From an uncultured Lachnospiraceae bacterium (GTDB lineage Bacteria > Bacillota > Clostridia > Lachnospirales > Lachnospiraceae): a stretch of DNA of 34,116 bases. Below, piece after piece: positions 1-7,909 of this stretch (its first letter is position 1; each line of letters begins with the position of its first letter). Below the pieces are notes generated by a model, which saw nothing but the letters and a program-made list of their open reading frames with translations, had not been told where the DNA came from and ran no database searches. The translations under genes and the position numbers were made by a program. Location of the stretch: the NCBI GenBank assembly GCA_947575805.1, contig CANPOY010000033.1, positions 1 to 34,116 of the forward strand. The letters run 5' to 3'.

Positions 1-2
1 AG

Positions 3-1115
3 GGGCTGTGCGGCAGCTCCCTGACGCAGTTTTATTATGTGGCCCGGATGATCCTGGTGAAGAGCGAAACGGATTTTGACAAATTTGATATGGCCTTTGA
101 AGAGTGCTTTAAGCCTGCCCAGAAAGAGACGGAGGTGGGGAAGGAAATGCTCCGCTGGCTGGACAAGTCCGACATGCTGGAGCTTGCCCATGAGGAGGCA
201 AGAGCCCATTTGAACCAGATGGAGGACATTCAGGTGGACAAGGAGGACGTGGAAGAGACTTTCAAGCAGCGTCTGAAGGACCAGAATGAAGAGCATAACG
301 GCGGCAGTTTCTGGATCGGCACCATGGGCAAGACCTCCTTCGGCAATATGGGAGGCAATGTTGGCGGCGTGCGGGTGGGCGGCCAGACCGGCTACCAGTC
401 TGCCTTTTCCGTGGTGGGGGCAAGAAAGTACCGGGATTTTCGGGATGACCGGGTGTTGGATAACAGGCAGTTTCAGATGGCGTTCCGCAAGCTGCGGCAG
501 TTCTCCTCCCGTCTGGACATACCGGAGTCGGAGCTGGATATTGACGGTACTGTAAACAAAACCTGCAATAACGGAGGATGCCTGCAGATTGTGATGCAGA
601 AGCCCAGGAAAAATGCGGTGAAGTTACTTTTGCTCATGGATTCCGGAGGAACCATGATTCCCTTCAGCAGTCTGCTGAACGATCTGTTCCAGGCCGTTCA
701 CAAGTCCAATCATTACAAGGACGTAAAGACCTATTATTTCCATAACTGCATTTACAGCAAGCTGTATAAGACCCCGGAATGTGAGAACGGGGACTGGATT
801 GACACGGAGTGGATGTTCCGCAATGTGGACAGTGATTACAAGGTGATTATTGTGGGGGATGCGGCCATGGCGCCGGAGGAGCTGTACTCGGACACCGGAA
901 ATTACCGGGGACCCAACGGTGGCCTGTCGGGCTGGGAGTGGCTGCAGCTGGTGAAAAAGAAGTATAAAAAGGTGGTATGGCTGAATCCCAAGATGGCACC
1001 GGGAAGAGCTCCCTGGCGGGAGGCGGAGACGGCGGTGAAGGAGCTGTTTCCCATGTACAAGCTGACGGTGGACGGTTTGAACCAGGCAATGACGAAGCTG
1101 ATGTCAGCCCGCTGA
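3..1115 (+). CDS. VWA-domain (CoxE-like) protein, 5' truncated by window edge
   Basis: The reading frame is open from base 3 without a stop. The residues before the first possible start (GTG at 39), including FYYVARMILVKSE, look like the conserved N-terminal part of CoxE-like VWA proteins, so the true start is probably upstream of the window and about 20-40 residues are missing. The C-terminal half carries a von Willebrand A fold with a metal-site-like MDSGGT motif (about residues 201-206 when counted from the GTG at 39) and a later VIIVGDAAM strand. A Gly-rich linker (about residues 88-115) separates a charged N-terminal region from the VWA part. Proteins of this family usually work with a MoxR-type AAA+ ATPase encoded just upstream, as a metal-insertion or remodelling chaperone pair; that partner would lie outside the window. 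The exact substrate is unknown. Family assignment is good, function is inferred. Confidence 0.8.
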   Translation, partial: GLCGSSLTQFYYVARMILVKSETDFDKFDMAFEECFKPAQKETEVGKEMLRWLDKSDMLELAHEEARAHLNQMEDIQVDKEDVEETFKQRLKDQNEEHNGGSFWIGTMGKTSFGNMGGNVGGVRVGGQTGYQSAFSVVGARKYRDFRDDRVLDNRQFQMAFRKLRQFSSRLDIPESELDIDGTVNKTCNNGGCLQIVMQKPRKNAVKLLLLMDSGGTMIPFSSLLNDLFQAVHKSNHYKDVKTYYFHNCIYSKLYKTPECENGDWIDTEWMFRNVDSDYKVIIVGDAAMAPEELYSDTGNYRGPNGGLSGWEWLQLVKKKYKKVVWLNPKMAPGRAPWREAETAVKELFPMYKLTVDGLNQAMTKLMSAR

Positions 1116-1142
1116 CAGTACAAAGTTAAGATGAAAGGGTGG

Positions 1143-1356
1143 ATGATGGCAGGCAAAGCATGTATTATTTCCTTCAGCGGCATTTTCTAACCTTTCCATT
1201 ACTCCCTGCGGGCACTGCGGCTACCAGTGCTTTCAGGCGGGGGATAAATGCCCTTATTGCAGCGATTCAGCAACACGGGTCAGCATTCATGGAGATTTAA
1301 TGGATTCGGAGGAAGCGCGGCAGACGGTTCTGCGGTTTGCCGGACAGGATAAATAA
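1143..1356 (+). pseudogene. Decayed or frameshifted small zinc-ribbon protein
   Basis: A GAAAGGGTGG ribosome-binding site precedes ATG codons at 1143/1146, but that frame (MMAGKACIISFSGIF) ends at a TAA at 1188. In the neighbouring frame, 1147-1356 is open and encodes a convincing zinc ribbon, CGHCGYQCFQAGDKCPYC, followed by an acidic tail ending at TAA 1354-1356. That frame has no ATG, GTG or TTG before the ribbon. Joining the two frames near 1185-1190 would give one protein of about 70 residues. It is most simply a small zinc-ribbon gene broken by a one-base shift, lying between the VWA gene and tyrS. I do not recognise the family. A sequencing error or a rare start codon could also explain it. 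Confidence 0.4.
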
Positions 1357-1383
1357 AAAAACAAAAGTGGTGGAGGCAAAAAA

Positions 1384-2631
1384 ATGACAGTATTTGAAGA
1401 ATTGAAGGCAAGGGGGCTGCTGGCCCAGCTGACGGACGAGGAAGAGATTAAGGAGTTAATCAACGGCGGAAAGGCAGTATTTTATATTGGCTTTGATCCC
1501 ACTGCGGACAGTCTCCATGTGGGACACTTTATGGCCTTGTGCCTGATGAAGAGGCTGCAGATGGCAGGAAACAAGCCCATTGCCCTGATCGGCGGAGGAA
1601 CCGGCATGATCGGCGACCCTTCCGGCAGGAGCGACCTGCGTACCATGATGACCACGGAACAGATTGACCATAACTGTGAGTGTTTTAAAAAGCAGATGAG
1701 CCGGTTTATTGAGTTTGACGAGAGCGGAGCTATGAATGCGGACAGCTCCAAAGCGATCATGGTCAATAATGCCGACTGGCTCCGGGATCTGAATTATATT
1801 GAGTTTATCCGGGATGTGGGCGTGCATTTTTCCGTGAACCGCATGCTGACGGCGGAGTGCTATAAGCAGCGGATGGAAAAGGGCTTAAGCTTCCTGGAGT
1901 TCAACTATATGATTATGCAGAGCTATGATTTCCTTTGCCTGTATGAAAAATACGGCTGTAATATGCAGTTTGGCGGTGACGACCAGTGGAGCAATATGCT
2001 GGGGGGCACGGAATTAATCCGCAGGAAGCTGGGCAAAGACGCCTATGCCATGACCATTACGCTGCTGTTGAATTCTGAGGGCAAGAAGATGGGCAAGACC
2101 CAGAAGGGGGCAGTCTGGCTTGACCCGGAAAAGACATCTCCCTATGAATTCTACCAGTACTGGCGGAACGTGGCGGATGCGGATGTATTGAAGTGCCTGC
2201 GGATGCTGACTTTCCTGCCCATGGAGCAGATTGAGGAGATGGATCACTGGGAGGGCAGCCAGTTAAACCAGGCCAAGGAGATTCTTGCCTTTGAGCTGAC
2301 CCAGCTGGTACACGGAACCGAGGAGGCGAAGAAGGCTCAGGACAGCGCCAGAGCATTGTTTGCGGGAGGCGGTGATGCGGCTGATATGCCCTCCTGCAAG
2401 CTGGAAGAGGGGGATTTCCAAAGCGGAACCATTGATATTTTAGGAGTGCTGGTGAAGGCGGGGCTTACCGCTTCCCGTTCCGAGGCAAGGCGTGCCGTGG
2501 AGCAGGGCGGTGTCACCGTGAACGACGGGAAGGTGACGGATGTGAAGACCGTGTATACACCGGAAGCCTTTGCAGGGGACGGTATGGTAGTCCGCAGGGG
2601 GAAGAAGAGCTATAAGAGGGTCGTGATGTAA
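1384..2631 (+). CDS. tyrS: Tyrosine--tRNA ligase
   Basis: Charges tRNA-Tyr with tyrosine in the cytoplasm. At 415 residues it has the usual bacterial TyrRS length. The class I Rossmann signature is the HVGH motif at residues 45-48 after GFDPTADS. The tyrosine-site segment is GGDDQWSNM, and the KMSKS-type loop reads KMGKT at residues 235-239. The C-terminal part from about residue 345 is an S4 RNA-binding domain ([26 protein letters not shown]). The start at 1384 follows GGTGGAGG with 7 bases of spacing. No T-box leader is visible in the 268 bases upstream, which is worth noting because many Firmicute tyrS genes have one. Confidence 0.98.
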   Translation: MTVFEELKARGLLAQLTDEEEIKELINGGKAVFYIGFDPTADSLHVGHFMALCLMKRLQMAGNKPIALIGGGTGMIGDPSGRSDLRTMMTTEQIDHNCECFKKQMSRFIEFDESGAMNADSSKAIMVNNADWLRDLNYIEFIRDVGVHFSVNRMLTAECYKQRMEKGLSFLEFNYMIMQSYDFLCLYEKYGCNMQFGGDDQWSNMLGGTELIRRKLGKDAYAMTITLLLNSEGKKMGKTQKGAVWLDPEKTSPYEFYQYWRNVADADVLKCLRMLTFLPMEQIEEMDHWEGSQLNQAKEILAFELTQLVHGTEEAKKAQDSARALFAGGGDAADMPSCKLEEGDFQSGTIDILGVLVKAGLTASRSEARRAVEQGGVTVNDGKVTDVKTVYTPEAFAGDGMVVRRGKKSYKRVVM

Positions 2632-2719
2632 GACGGCTTTGACGCTGCAGGGGATATGACCACAGGTGTCTGTGAGGGTGTTATGAGTGCACTTGCAATG
2701 AGGGAGATATTATTTAAAG

Positions 2720-2953
2720 ATGCTGGATGTAAGCGCAGAAGAATTTAGAAGCAGCAGAAACAGACAGGAAGCCGCCGCGGAGGCTGTCAGTGACAGCAGT
2801 ACGCGCAGGCTCCTGCTGTTTTATGCAGTGGAATGCGGTGGAAAATATCAATTGCTGGTAAATGAGAATAAATTTCTCTTCAGCAAGCTTTCGGAAGAAG
2901 ATAAAGGCCTGGGGCATGATGTATGGCAGAGGGAAAAAGGTGCTGATTGTTGA
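2720..2953 (+). pseudogene. Truncated small protein relic (FYAVECGGKY / GHD type)
   Basis: A 77-residue frame whose middle reads RLLLFYAVECGGKYQLLV and then KGLGHDV. This resembles the start of short helical proteins from genomic islands that carry an 'ECGxKY...GHD' pattern, though I recall this only loosely. After GHDV (near base 2920) the sequence stops looking coding in this frame, and the frame of the following ParA-like fragment takes over. No good ribosome-binding site sits at the right distance from the ATG; the nearest purine run (GAGGGAGA) is about 13 bases away. I read it as the 5' remnant of a gene joined by deletion to the next relic. It could still be a real small gene. Confidence 0.35.
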
Positions 2954-3122
2954 CGGTGACATGGAGGCTCCGGATCTGACGTGGCTGGGCAGGAAGGATA
3001 ATCATTATGCCATCAGCTACCTTGATGTTCTTGCCATTATCGGAGCGAAGGGAAATCAGAAGGATATAATTGAGGACATCGAAAAGGGGCGGTACGAAAT
3101 TAGTGTCATTATTGGTGAATAA
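2862..3122 (+). pseudogene. Internal fragment of a ParA/MinD-like ATPase
   Basis: From ATG 2916/2919 the frame encodes GKKVLIVDGDMEAPDLTW followed by ISYLDVLAII. This matches the strand after the P-loop in ParA-like ATPases of the 'DxDxEAPxLTW' kind. The P-loop (KGGxGKT) that must precede it is absent, and the protein stops after about 65 residues at TAA 3120-3122, so both ends are missing. It overlaps the previous relic in another frame. This looks like the scar of a removed accessory island. It cannot be a working ATPase. Confidence 0.5.
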
Positions 3123-3147
3123 ATAATTGTATAGCAGATAAGGTTTC

Positions 3148-3187
3148 AGTCAGGGCAGACAAGTATGGTCTGCCCTGACTTTGTTAT
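3148..3187 (+). terminator. Rho-independent terminator-like hairpin
   Basis: A perfect 13-bp inverted repeat (AGTCAGGGCAGAC at 3148-3160 and its complement at 3168-3180) with a 7-base loop, followed by TTGTTAT. It separates the relic region from the sigma factor promoter. Confidence 0.75.
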
Positions 3188-3196
3188 AGTGTGTAT

Positions 3197-3224
3197 TGAA
3201 CCTTTTTTATATTTTTTCCGACTA
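3197..3224 (+). promoter_or_regulatory. ECF-sigma-type promoter (TGAACC-N16-CGACTA)
   Basis: TGAACC at 3197-3202, a T-rich 16-base spacer, and CGACTA at 3219-3224. Firmicute ECF sigma factors typically use a -35 of TGAAAC/TGAACC, a T-rich spacer of about 16 bases and a -10 beginning CG. The site lies about 45 bases upstream of an ECF sigma gene, so autoregulation is the natural reading. The pattern is seen directly; the regulator assignment is inference. Confidence 0.55.
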
Positions 3225-3271
3225 TATAAGCGAAGCCGGCTTCAAAACTTACGGAAAGTGAGGCGAGAGGG

Positions 3272-4543
3272 ATGGAGGATTTTGAAGAACTGCTTGGCAG
3301 ACAAATGCCGGTGCTTGAGCGATTCGTAAAATACCGGATCGGGAATCAGCATGATGCTGACGACATTTTGCAGGAGGTCTGCATGGCGGCGTTCAAAAGC
3401 TTTGAGGGTCTGAAACAGAAAAATAAATTTAAATCGTGGCTTTTGGGCATTGCGCGCCATAAGTGCAACGACTATTTCAGAGATAAGGCAAAATATCTTC
3501 AAATTTCCATTGAAGACTTGAAGGAATCGGTTTTTACCCACGGACCGCATGGTGCAACTGTATCATCCGTTGTGCGTGAAACCCTTGAACTGCTCGGCGA
3601 TAAGGAGAAACAGATCCTTTATCTCTATTATTTTAAAGAGCTGCCTCAGGATCAGATTGCAACGCGGCTGGGGCTTCCGATCGGGACCGTGAAAAGCCGC
3701 CTGCACTACGCCAAACAGAGATTCAAAGACAAATACCCTTACAAACCAAATCTGAAAGGAGAAAAAACAATGAAAGAATTTCCTGAATACATGCCGGACT
3801 ATACCATAGAGGCGCAGAGTAAAGCGCCATTTGAGGTGATACACCGTGAACTTCCGGGGATGTTCATCATCCCTGCGGAAAATGAAGCGGTCTCTTTCGT
3901 AATGTATGATTTTCCCGGAAGAAAGCGCACCGCGCGCTACGATCTGAAAGTAACCGGAAAGGTGAATATCCACGGAATGGAAGGTGTCGAAATCAGATCG
4001 TGTTGTCAGGAAGAAAAAGAAAAAAAGGAAAATGTAATCTTTGCGCAGCTGACCGACACTCACTGCCGGTATCTCGGCGGTGAAAATGTTGTTGACGGCT
4101 GCCGAAAAATTATCACGTTCCTTGATGAAGAATTTGAAGGCGCCTACGGGATTGGCGAGGGGAACTGCGGCTTCCCGGTAAAGCGAAGGAGTGAAGGACG
4201 TATTATTCAGAAAGGAAATGAGCTTTTCTACGAAAGTCATGACGATATTTCCGACCTGACAGGAAGATTCACCGTCACGCTGGCAGGTAAAGAATACGAC
4301 ACCGTGCGCCTTGTTGACGCTGAGGAAAGTGAAGGCGGCGTTATGCTCTGCGAATACTACCTGGACCATGCAGGCAGAACCGTCCTTTGGAGACGCTTCA
4401 ACAGCAATCACTGGGCATTCGGGCGATACGGCAAAACCTGGACGGAAATGCTGCCGGACAACGAGCGGCTGACAGTCAACGAAGAAACATTTGTGCATTG
4501 GTATGACTGCATAACCAACTATGGAAATCATAGAAAAAAATAA
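3272..4543 (+). CDS. ECF-type sigma-70 factor with fused C-terminal domain
   Basis: Residues 1-155 are a complete ECF sigma factor. Region 2 is near residues 25-72 (DADDILQEV, FKSWLLGIARHKCNDYFR) and region 4 is a helix-turn-helix near 108-152 (QDQIATRLGLPIGTVKSRL). After a basic linker, residues 167-423 form a second module (MKEFPEYMPDYTIEA, MYDFPGRKRTA, LTDTHCRYLGGEN, GRTVLWRRFNSNHWA). I recall this module from other Lachnospiraceae proteins but cannot assign it a function. It has no membrane segment. An in-frame ATG at 3770 with its own AAAGGAG (8-base spacing) marks the exact start of the second module, so it may also be made separately. The gene start at 3272 follows GAGGCGAGAGGG. No anti-sigma gene follows; the C-terminal domain may take that sensing role. 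Confidence 0.85.
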   Translation: MEDFEELLGRQMPVLERFVKYRIGNQHDADDILQEVCMAAFKSFEGLKQKNKFKSWLLGIARHKCNDYFRDKAKYLQISIEDLKESVFTHGPHGATVSSVVRETLELLGDKEKQILYLYYFKELPQDQIATRLGLPIGTVKSRLHYAKQRFKDKYPYKPNLKGEKTMKEFPEYMPDYTIEAQSKAPFEVIHRELPGMFIIPAENEAVSFVMYDFPGRKRTARYDLKVTGKVNIHGMEGVEIRSCCQEEKEKKENVIFAQLTDTHCRYLGGENVVDGCRKIITFLDEEFEGAYGIGEGNCGFPVKRRSEGRIIQKGNELFYESHDDISDLTGRFTVTLAGKEYDTVRLVDAEESEGGVMLCEYYLDHAGRTVLWRRFNSNHWAFGRYGKTWTEMLPDNERLTVNEETFVHWYDCITNYGNHRKK

Positions 4544-4552
4544 AGTAACCCG

Positions 4553-4583
4553 TTGACTCTCAACCATACATCAGGTTTATACT
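4553..4583 (+). promoter_or_regulatory. MerR-type promoter with 19-bp spacer and dyad
   Basis: The -35 is TTGACT (4553-4558) and the -10 is TATACT (4578-4583), separated by 19 bases. That overlong spacing is the hallmark of promoters opened by MerR-family activators. Inside the spacer AACC (4562-4565) and GGTT (4574-4577) form an inverted repeat around 8 bases. The next gene encodes a MerR protein, so this is probably its own operator. Confidence 0.75.
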
Positions 4584-4590
4584 ACACTCA

Positions 4591-4619
4591 TGAAGCGCTT
4601 CAACATGAAGCGCTTCATG
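4591..4619 (+). repeat. Tandem palindromes TGAAGCGCTTCA
   Basis: The 12-bp palindrome TGAAGCGCTTCA occurs at 4591-4602 and again inside a 16-bp palindrome at 4604-4619. The two copies lie at about +1 to +30 of the MerR transcript, upstream of the chosen start codon. They could be a second operator or a hairpin in the leader. Confidence 0.7.
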
Positions 4620-4664
4620 GGGAACTGTCAACAGATTTTGATAATCGGAAAGAGAGGCAGCGGC

Positions 4665-6011
4665 ATGAGGATCGGCGAATTTGCCCGGCTGACGGGAATG
4701 CCCATATCGGTGTTAAGACATTACGACAAGGAGGGGCTGTTGTGCCCAAGCCACGTGGATTATTTTTCAGGGTATCGGGATTATACGGCTGACCAGATAG
4801 GGCAGGCGCGTAAAATCGAGCTCTTAAAGAGCAGCGGTCTTACCTTGAAGGACATCAGGGCCATTCTGGAACACACCGGGGACAATCAGTTCATAAATGA
4901 AATTCTGAATCGCCGGGAAGCGGAATATCATAGTATGCTCGCTGCCATTTCGGAGGTGAGGCATATGTTTGAGAAGGAAGAAAGAAAATTGATGCCCGAA
5001 GGGATAAGTCCGGCGGTACTGGAGAGGGATTCCTTTGGCGATCTGATCCTGAAAGGAGCGCGTTTGCTCCTGCCCCTGGCGGACAGGGGGGATCTGGAGG
5101 TCTTGCAGGCGGCGTGCCGCAGTCTGGAGGAGGAGATCCGCAGGAGGAACCTGCAGCGGATTTCCGGGTTTATGACCTTTGGGGAAGAGAGCGGCAAAGA
5201 GATCCAGGTGGGGGCAAGAGTACTGGAGCTTGGAGAGGAAAATCTCAAGGAATTTCATGAGGATATCGATCTTCCCTTTGAAGAGGATGAGCAGGTCATA
5301 GGTAAATGGAAGGTACTGGGGGAATATGCCGTCCGGGAAGATTTTTATGCGGATACGGGAGAGAGAAGGGAATCCTTCATGGGCAACAGGAACGGGGAGA
5401 TTTTTTTCCTGCCGGGAGGAGAGGCTTACTGGATTTACAGTTGGACGAAAGGTTTTTTAAAACTGAACGGCGGCGACCAATCCTGTCTGTGCCGATATGA
5501 GCTGGAGGACTATGACGGAAGCCGTTACATGTTCGTGGAAAATAAGGGCGACGAATACCGGCGGGGCGGAGAACCCACTGTACTGGTGCTGGAGCAGATG
5601 GATCATAAAAAGTATACTGCCCGGGAGATCGCCAGGGAGGACGATACGGATCTGCCTTTTGTGGAGGATCCAAGAGTACTGGGAGACTGGAAAGCATATG
5701 ATTTTATCCGCACCAGGGAGGAATTTGACCCGGCTGTGAATCATATCCCGCAGGACAGACTGATGTATAAGCACATGCACTTTGGAGAAGGGGGAGCTTT
5801 CACCAGTGTTTATATGGAGGAGACCATATCCGGTAAGGAAAAGCAGAGTTGGACAAAGGGGTATGTGCTGAAATTTTATAATCATACGGCCTGTGCTTAC
5901 GAAATCCTGTCCGTGGAAGGCAGGGACTATATGATGATAGAATGTAAGAGCGGAGATTACCGCTGGGGCGGGTACGAAACGGATTATTATGTGTTTGTCA
6001 GGGAAGTATGA
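4665..6011 (+). CDS. MerR-family regulator with duplicated C-terminal sensor-like domain
   Basis: I choose the ATG at 4665 because the protein then begins MRIGEFARLTGMPISVLRHY, the standard MerR winged-helix start, behind AGAGAGG. An upstream ATG at 4590 would add 25 residues encoded by the palindromes. Residues 1-70 bind DNA and about 75-120 form the dimer coiled coil. Residues about 200-318 and 327-448 are two diverged copies of one domain. Each has DxDLPFxED near its start, then WTKG, and ends with (G/S)GD(E/D)YR-x-GG. Such domains occur at the C-end of other Firmicute regulators and probably bind a ligand; this is inference. The 448-residue length is much more than a simple MerR (about 130) or TipA/BmrR type (about 250-280). 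It sits just upstream of an ABC exporter pair, so drug-responsive control of export is likely. Confidence 0.85.
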   Translation: MRIGEFARLTGMPISVLRHYDKEGLLCPSHVDYFSGYRDYTADQIGQARKIELLKSSGLTLKDIRAILEHTGDNQFINEILNRREAEYHSMLAAISEVRHMFEKEERKLMPEGISPAVLERDSFGDLILKGARLLLPLADRGDLEVLQAACRSLEEEIRRRNLQRISGFMTFGEESGKEIQVGARVLELGEENLKEFHEDIDLPFEEDEQVIGKWKVLGEYAVREDFYADTGERRESFMGNRNGEIFFLPGGEAYWIYSWTKGFLKLNGGDQSCLCRYELEDYDGSRYMFVENKGDEYRRGGEPTVLVLEQMDHKKYTAREIAREDDTDLPFVEDPRVLGDWKAYDFIRTREEFDPAVNHIPQDRLMYKHMHFGEGGAFTSVYMEETISGKEKQSWTKGYVLKFYNHTACAYEILSVEGRDYMMIECKSGDYRWGGYETDYYVFVREV

Positions 6012-6151
6012 GAGGAATGAAGATTTTCTAAGTGTGTAATTGAAGATGTAGAATAAATAAAAATGGAAGATTTTGATACCTTGATACTGGGATATTTATG
6101 CCTTTGATCGACTTTTTGAGTTAATAATTTGTTACTATGGAGGGGAAGAAA

Positions 6152-7909
6152 ATGCAGAAACCAGAAACGGTCTGGAAACTGATTGCCAAAAAGCCTTGTG
6201 CAGCGTTGACCGCAGCCCTGCTGATCCTGGTACGGGCGACTCTAAATGTGTCGGAGGTTGTAATTCTCCAACGGTTTATTGATGGATTTTGTAGAATGCA
6301 ATGGGCGCAATCTGCCTTTTTTGCGCTCGGGTTTTCTGCAGTTTACGCTTTTTATTACATTCAGGTACCGCTGCTTGGTTATTTGAAGGATAAGGTTCGC
6401 CTGCAGCTGCGCATCCATTTGGAGCAGACCGCTATCGAAAAAACAGCCCGTATTTCGGTGGCGTCGTTAGAGGATGCGGAGAACCAGGCTCTACTTGCCC
6501 GGGTGCAGGACAGCCCGGAAAGCCGCTATGCAAAAGGGTTCTTTTCGGTGTTGCAGATTCTGGGAGGGATTGCAGGAACCGTGGGTGTCCTGGTGCTGGT
6601 TGTGGAGAACGCTCCTTATTTTCTGCTGGTCATTCTGTTACTCTTGGGACTGATGGTCATCGCATTTCGCCTGATTGCAAAGAGCAGGCAGTCCATGTAC
6701 CGGAGCAGGCAGGAGATTTGCAGGAAGAGCGACTACTTGTCCGGTCTGCTATTTGATCGGCGACTGGCCCAGGAGAAAAAGCTGTTTGGCTATACGCCTT
6801 ATATTCAGAAGCTCTATGAGGAGGAGACCGTTCATTCCGGCAGGAAGATGCTGGGCAGCGTATTGGTCTCCAACGTGACCTTATGGTTGTATGATAATGT
6901 CAACTTTCTGTTTTCCGCGTCTGCCTACCTGCTGTTCCTGATTCCTTTGCAGCGGGGAGAAATGGAGATTGGATCATATATTTCCATCATTCCGGCTTTG
7001 GCAAGACTAGGAACATTCTTTGTAGCAGTGGGCAGTGAACACTGGCCGTCTTATCAGGAGTACCGGATGTGTCGGGAGGATTTGGGTAAGCTTTATGCCC
7101 TGTCGGAGCAGTATTATGTCCAGGAAGGAGCAGATGACGCCCCCCTGCCCTTTTCTGAGATTAAGGGGGAAAAGATTGTGTTCCGTTATCCCGGCCAGGA
7201 AAGGCCAGTGCTGGACGGACTGGATTTTACCTTTCAAGCGGGGAAGAATTATGCCCTGGCAGGGGAGAACGGCTGTGGGAAGACAACCCTGGTGAAGCTG
7301 TTGATGGGATTTTACCGGCCGGACAGCGGCACTATTACAATTGATGGGGTAAATATACAGGATATGGAGTTTGGAAAACTGCAGCGCTATTTTTCCGTAG
7401 TTTTCCAGGATTTCAACCGTTATGATCACACGATAAGGGAAAACATTGTAATCTCCTGCATGGGAAAGGAGGATTCGGAGAAGGATGTGCGGCGTGCGGC
7501 CAAGGAGGCCGGGCTGGATGAATGGATTGAATCTTGTCCGGACGCATATGAGACGAAGCTTGGGAATTTGGAGGAGGGAGGTATGGATCTTTCCGGCGGC
7601 CAGTGGCAACGCCTATCCATCGCTCGTATGCTGTACCGCAGGGCAGGGATCCGTATCTGGGATGAACCCACTGCTGCGATGGATCCCCTGGCGGAATCAC
7701 GCCTCTATGAGGATTTTCTTTCCAAACGCGAGGAGGGGTGTGCCAATATTTTTGTGACCCACCGGCTGGGGGTCGCCGTCCAGGCAGATGAAATCTGTGT
7801 GCTGGAAAAGGGGCGATTTGTGGAGCAGGGAAGTCACATACAGTTGATGAAGAAACCAAACGGGTCATATCGCAGGATGTTCGAAGCCCAGAAAGGAATG
7901 TATGAATGA
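6152..7909 (+). CDS. ABC exporter half-transporter (permease fused to ATPase), first subunit
   Basis: Residues about 10-300 are a six-helix exporter membrane domain. The ATPase follows with Walker A GENGCGKTT (371-379), signature LSGGQWQR (480-487), Walker B ending IWDEPTAAMDP and H-loop VTHRLG. I choose ATG 6152 because GGAGGGG lies 6-7 bases upstream; an ATG at 6137 in the same frame has no such site. The stop overlaps the next gene's start (ATGA), so the two half-transporters are translationally coupled and should form a heterodimer. The family exports drugs, peptides or lipids; the substrate cannot be read from sequence. No clear promoter is visible in the 125 bases after the MerR gene, so it may be read through from the MerR promoter. 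Confidence 0.93.
   Translation: MQKPETVWKLIAKKPCAALTAALLILVRATLNVSEVVILQRFIDGFCRMQWAQSAFFALGFSAVYAFYYIQVPLLGYLKDKVRLQLRIHLEQTAIEKTARISVASLEDAENQALLARVQDSPESRYAKGFFSVLQILGGIAGTVGVLVLVVENAPYFLLVILLLLGLMVIAFRLIAKSRQSMYRSRQEICRKSDYLSGLLFDRRLAQEKKLFGYTPYIQKLYEEETVHSGRKMLGSVLVSNVTLWLYDNVNFLFSASAYLLFLIPLQRGEMEIGSYISIIPALARLGTFFVAVGSEHWPSYQEYRMCREDLGKLYALSEQYYVQEGADDAPLPFSEIKGEKIVFRYPGQERPVLDGLDFTFQAGKNYALAGENGCGKTTLVKLLMGFYRPDSGTITIDGVNIQDMEFGKLQRYFSVVFQDFNRYDHTIRENIVISCMGKEDSEKDVRRAAKEAGLDEWIESCPDAYETKLGNLEEGGMDLSGGQWQRLSIARMLYRRAGIRIWDEPTAAMDPLAESRLYEDFLSKREEGCANIFVTHRLGVAVQADEICVLEKGRFVEQGSHIQLMKKPNGSYRRMFEAQKGMYE

Noticed and set aside
1116..1383. Possible T-box leader for tyrS
   Set aside because: No T-box sequence or terminator/antiterminator pair was found; the space is filled by the zinc-ribbon remnant.
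3563..4567. - strand frame of 334 codons opposite the sigma fusion
   Set aside because: Composition is that of an antisense shadow; the + strand encodes recognisable sigma regions and a well-supported second domain.
6012..6136. Separate promoter for the ABC exporter pair
   Set aside because: Repeated TTGATAC (6073 and 6081) could be -35 elements, but no matching -10 or MerR-like dyad follows.
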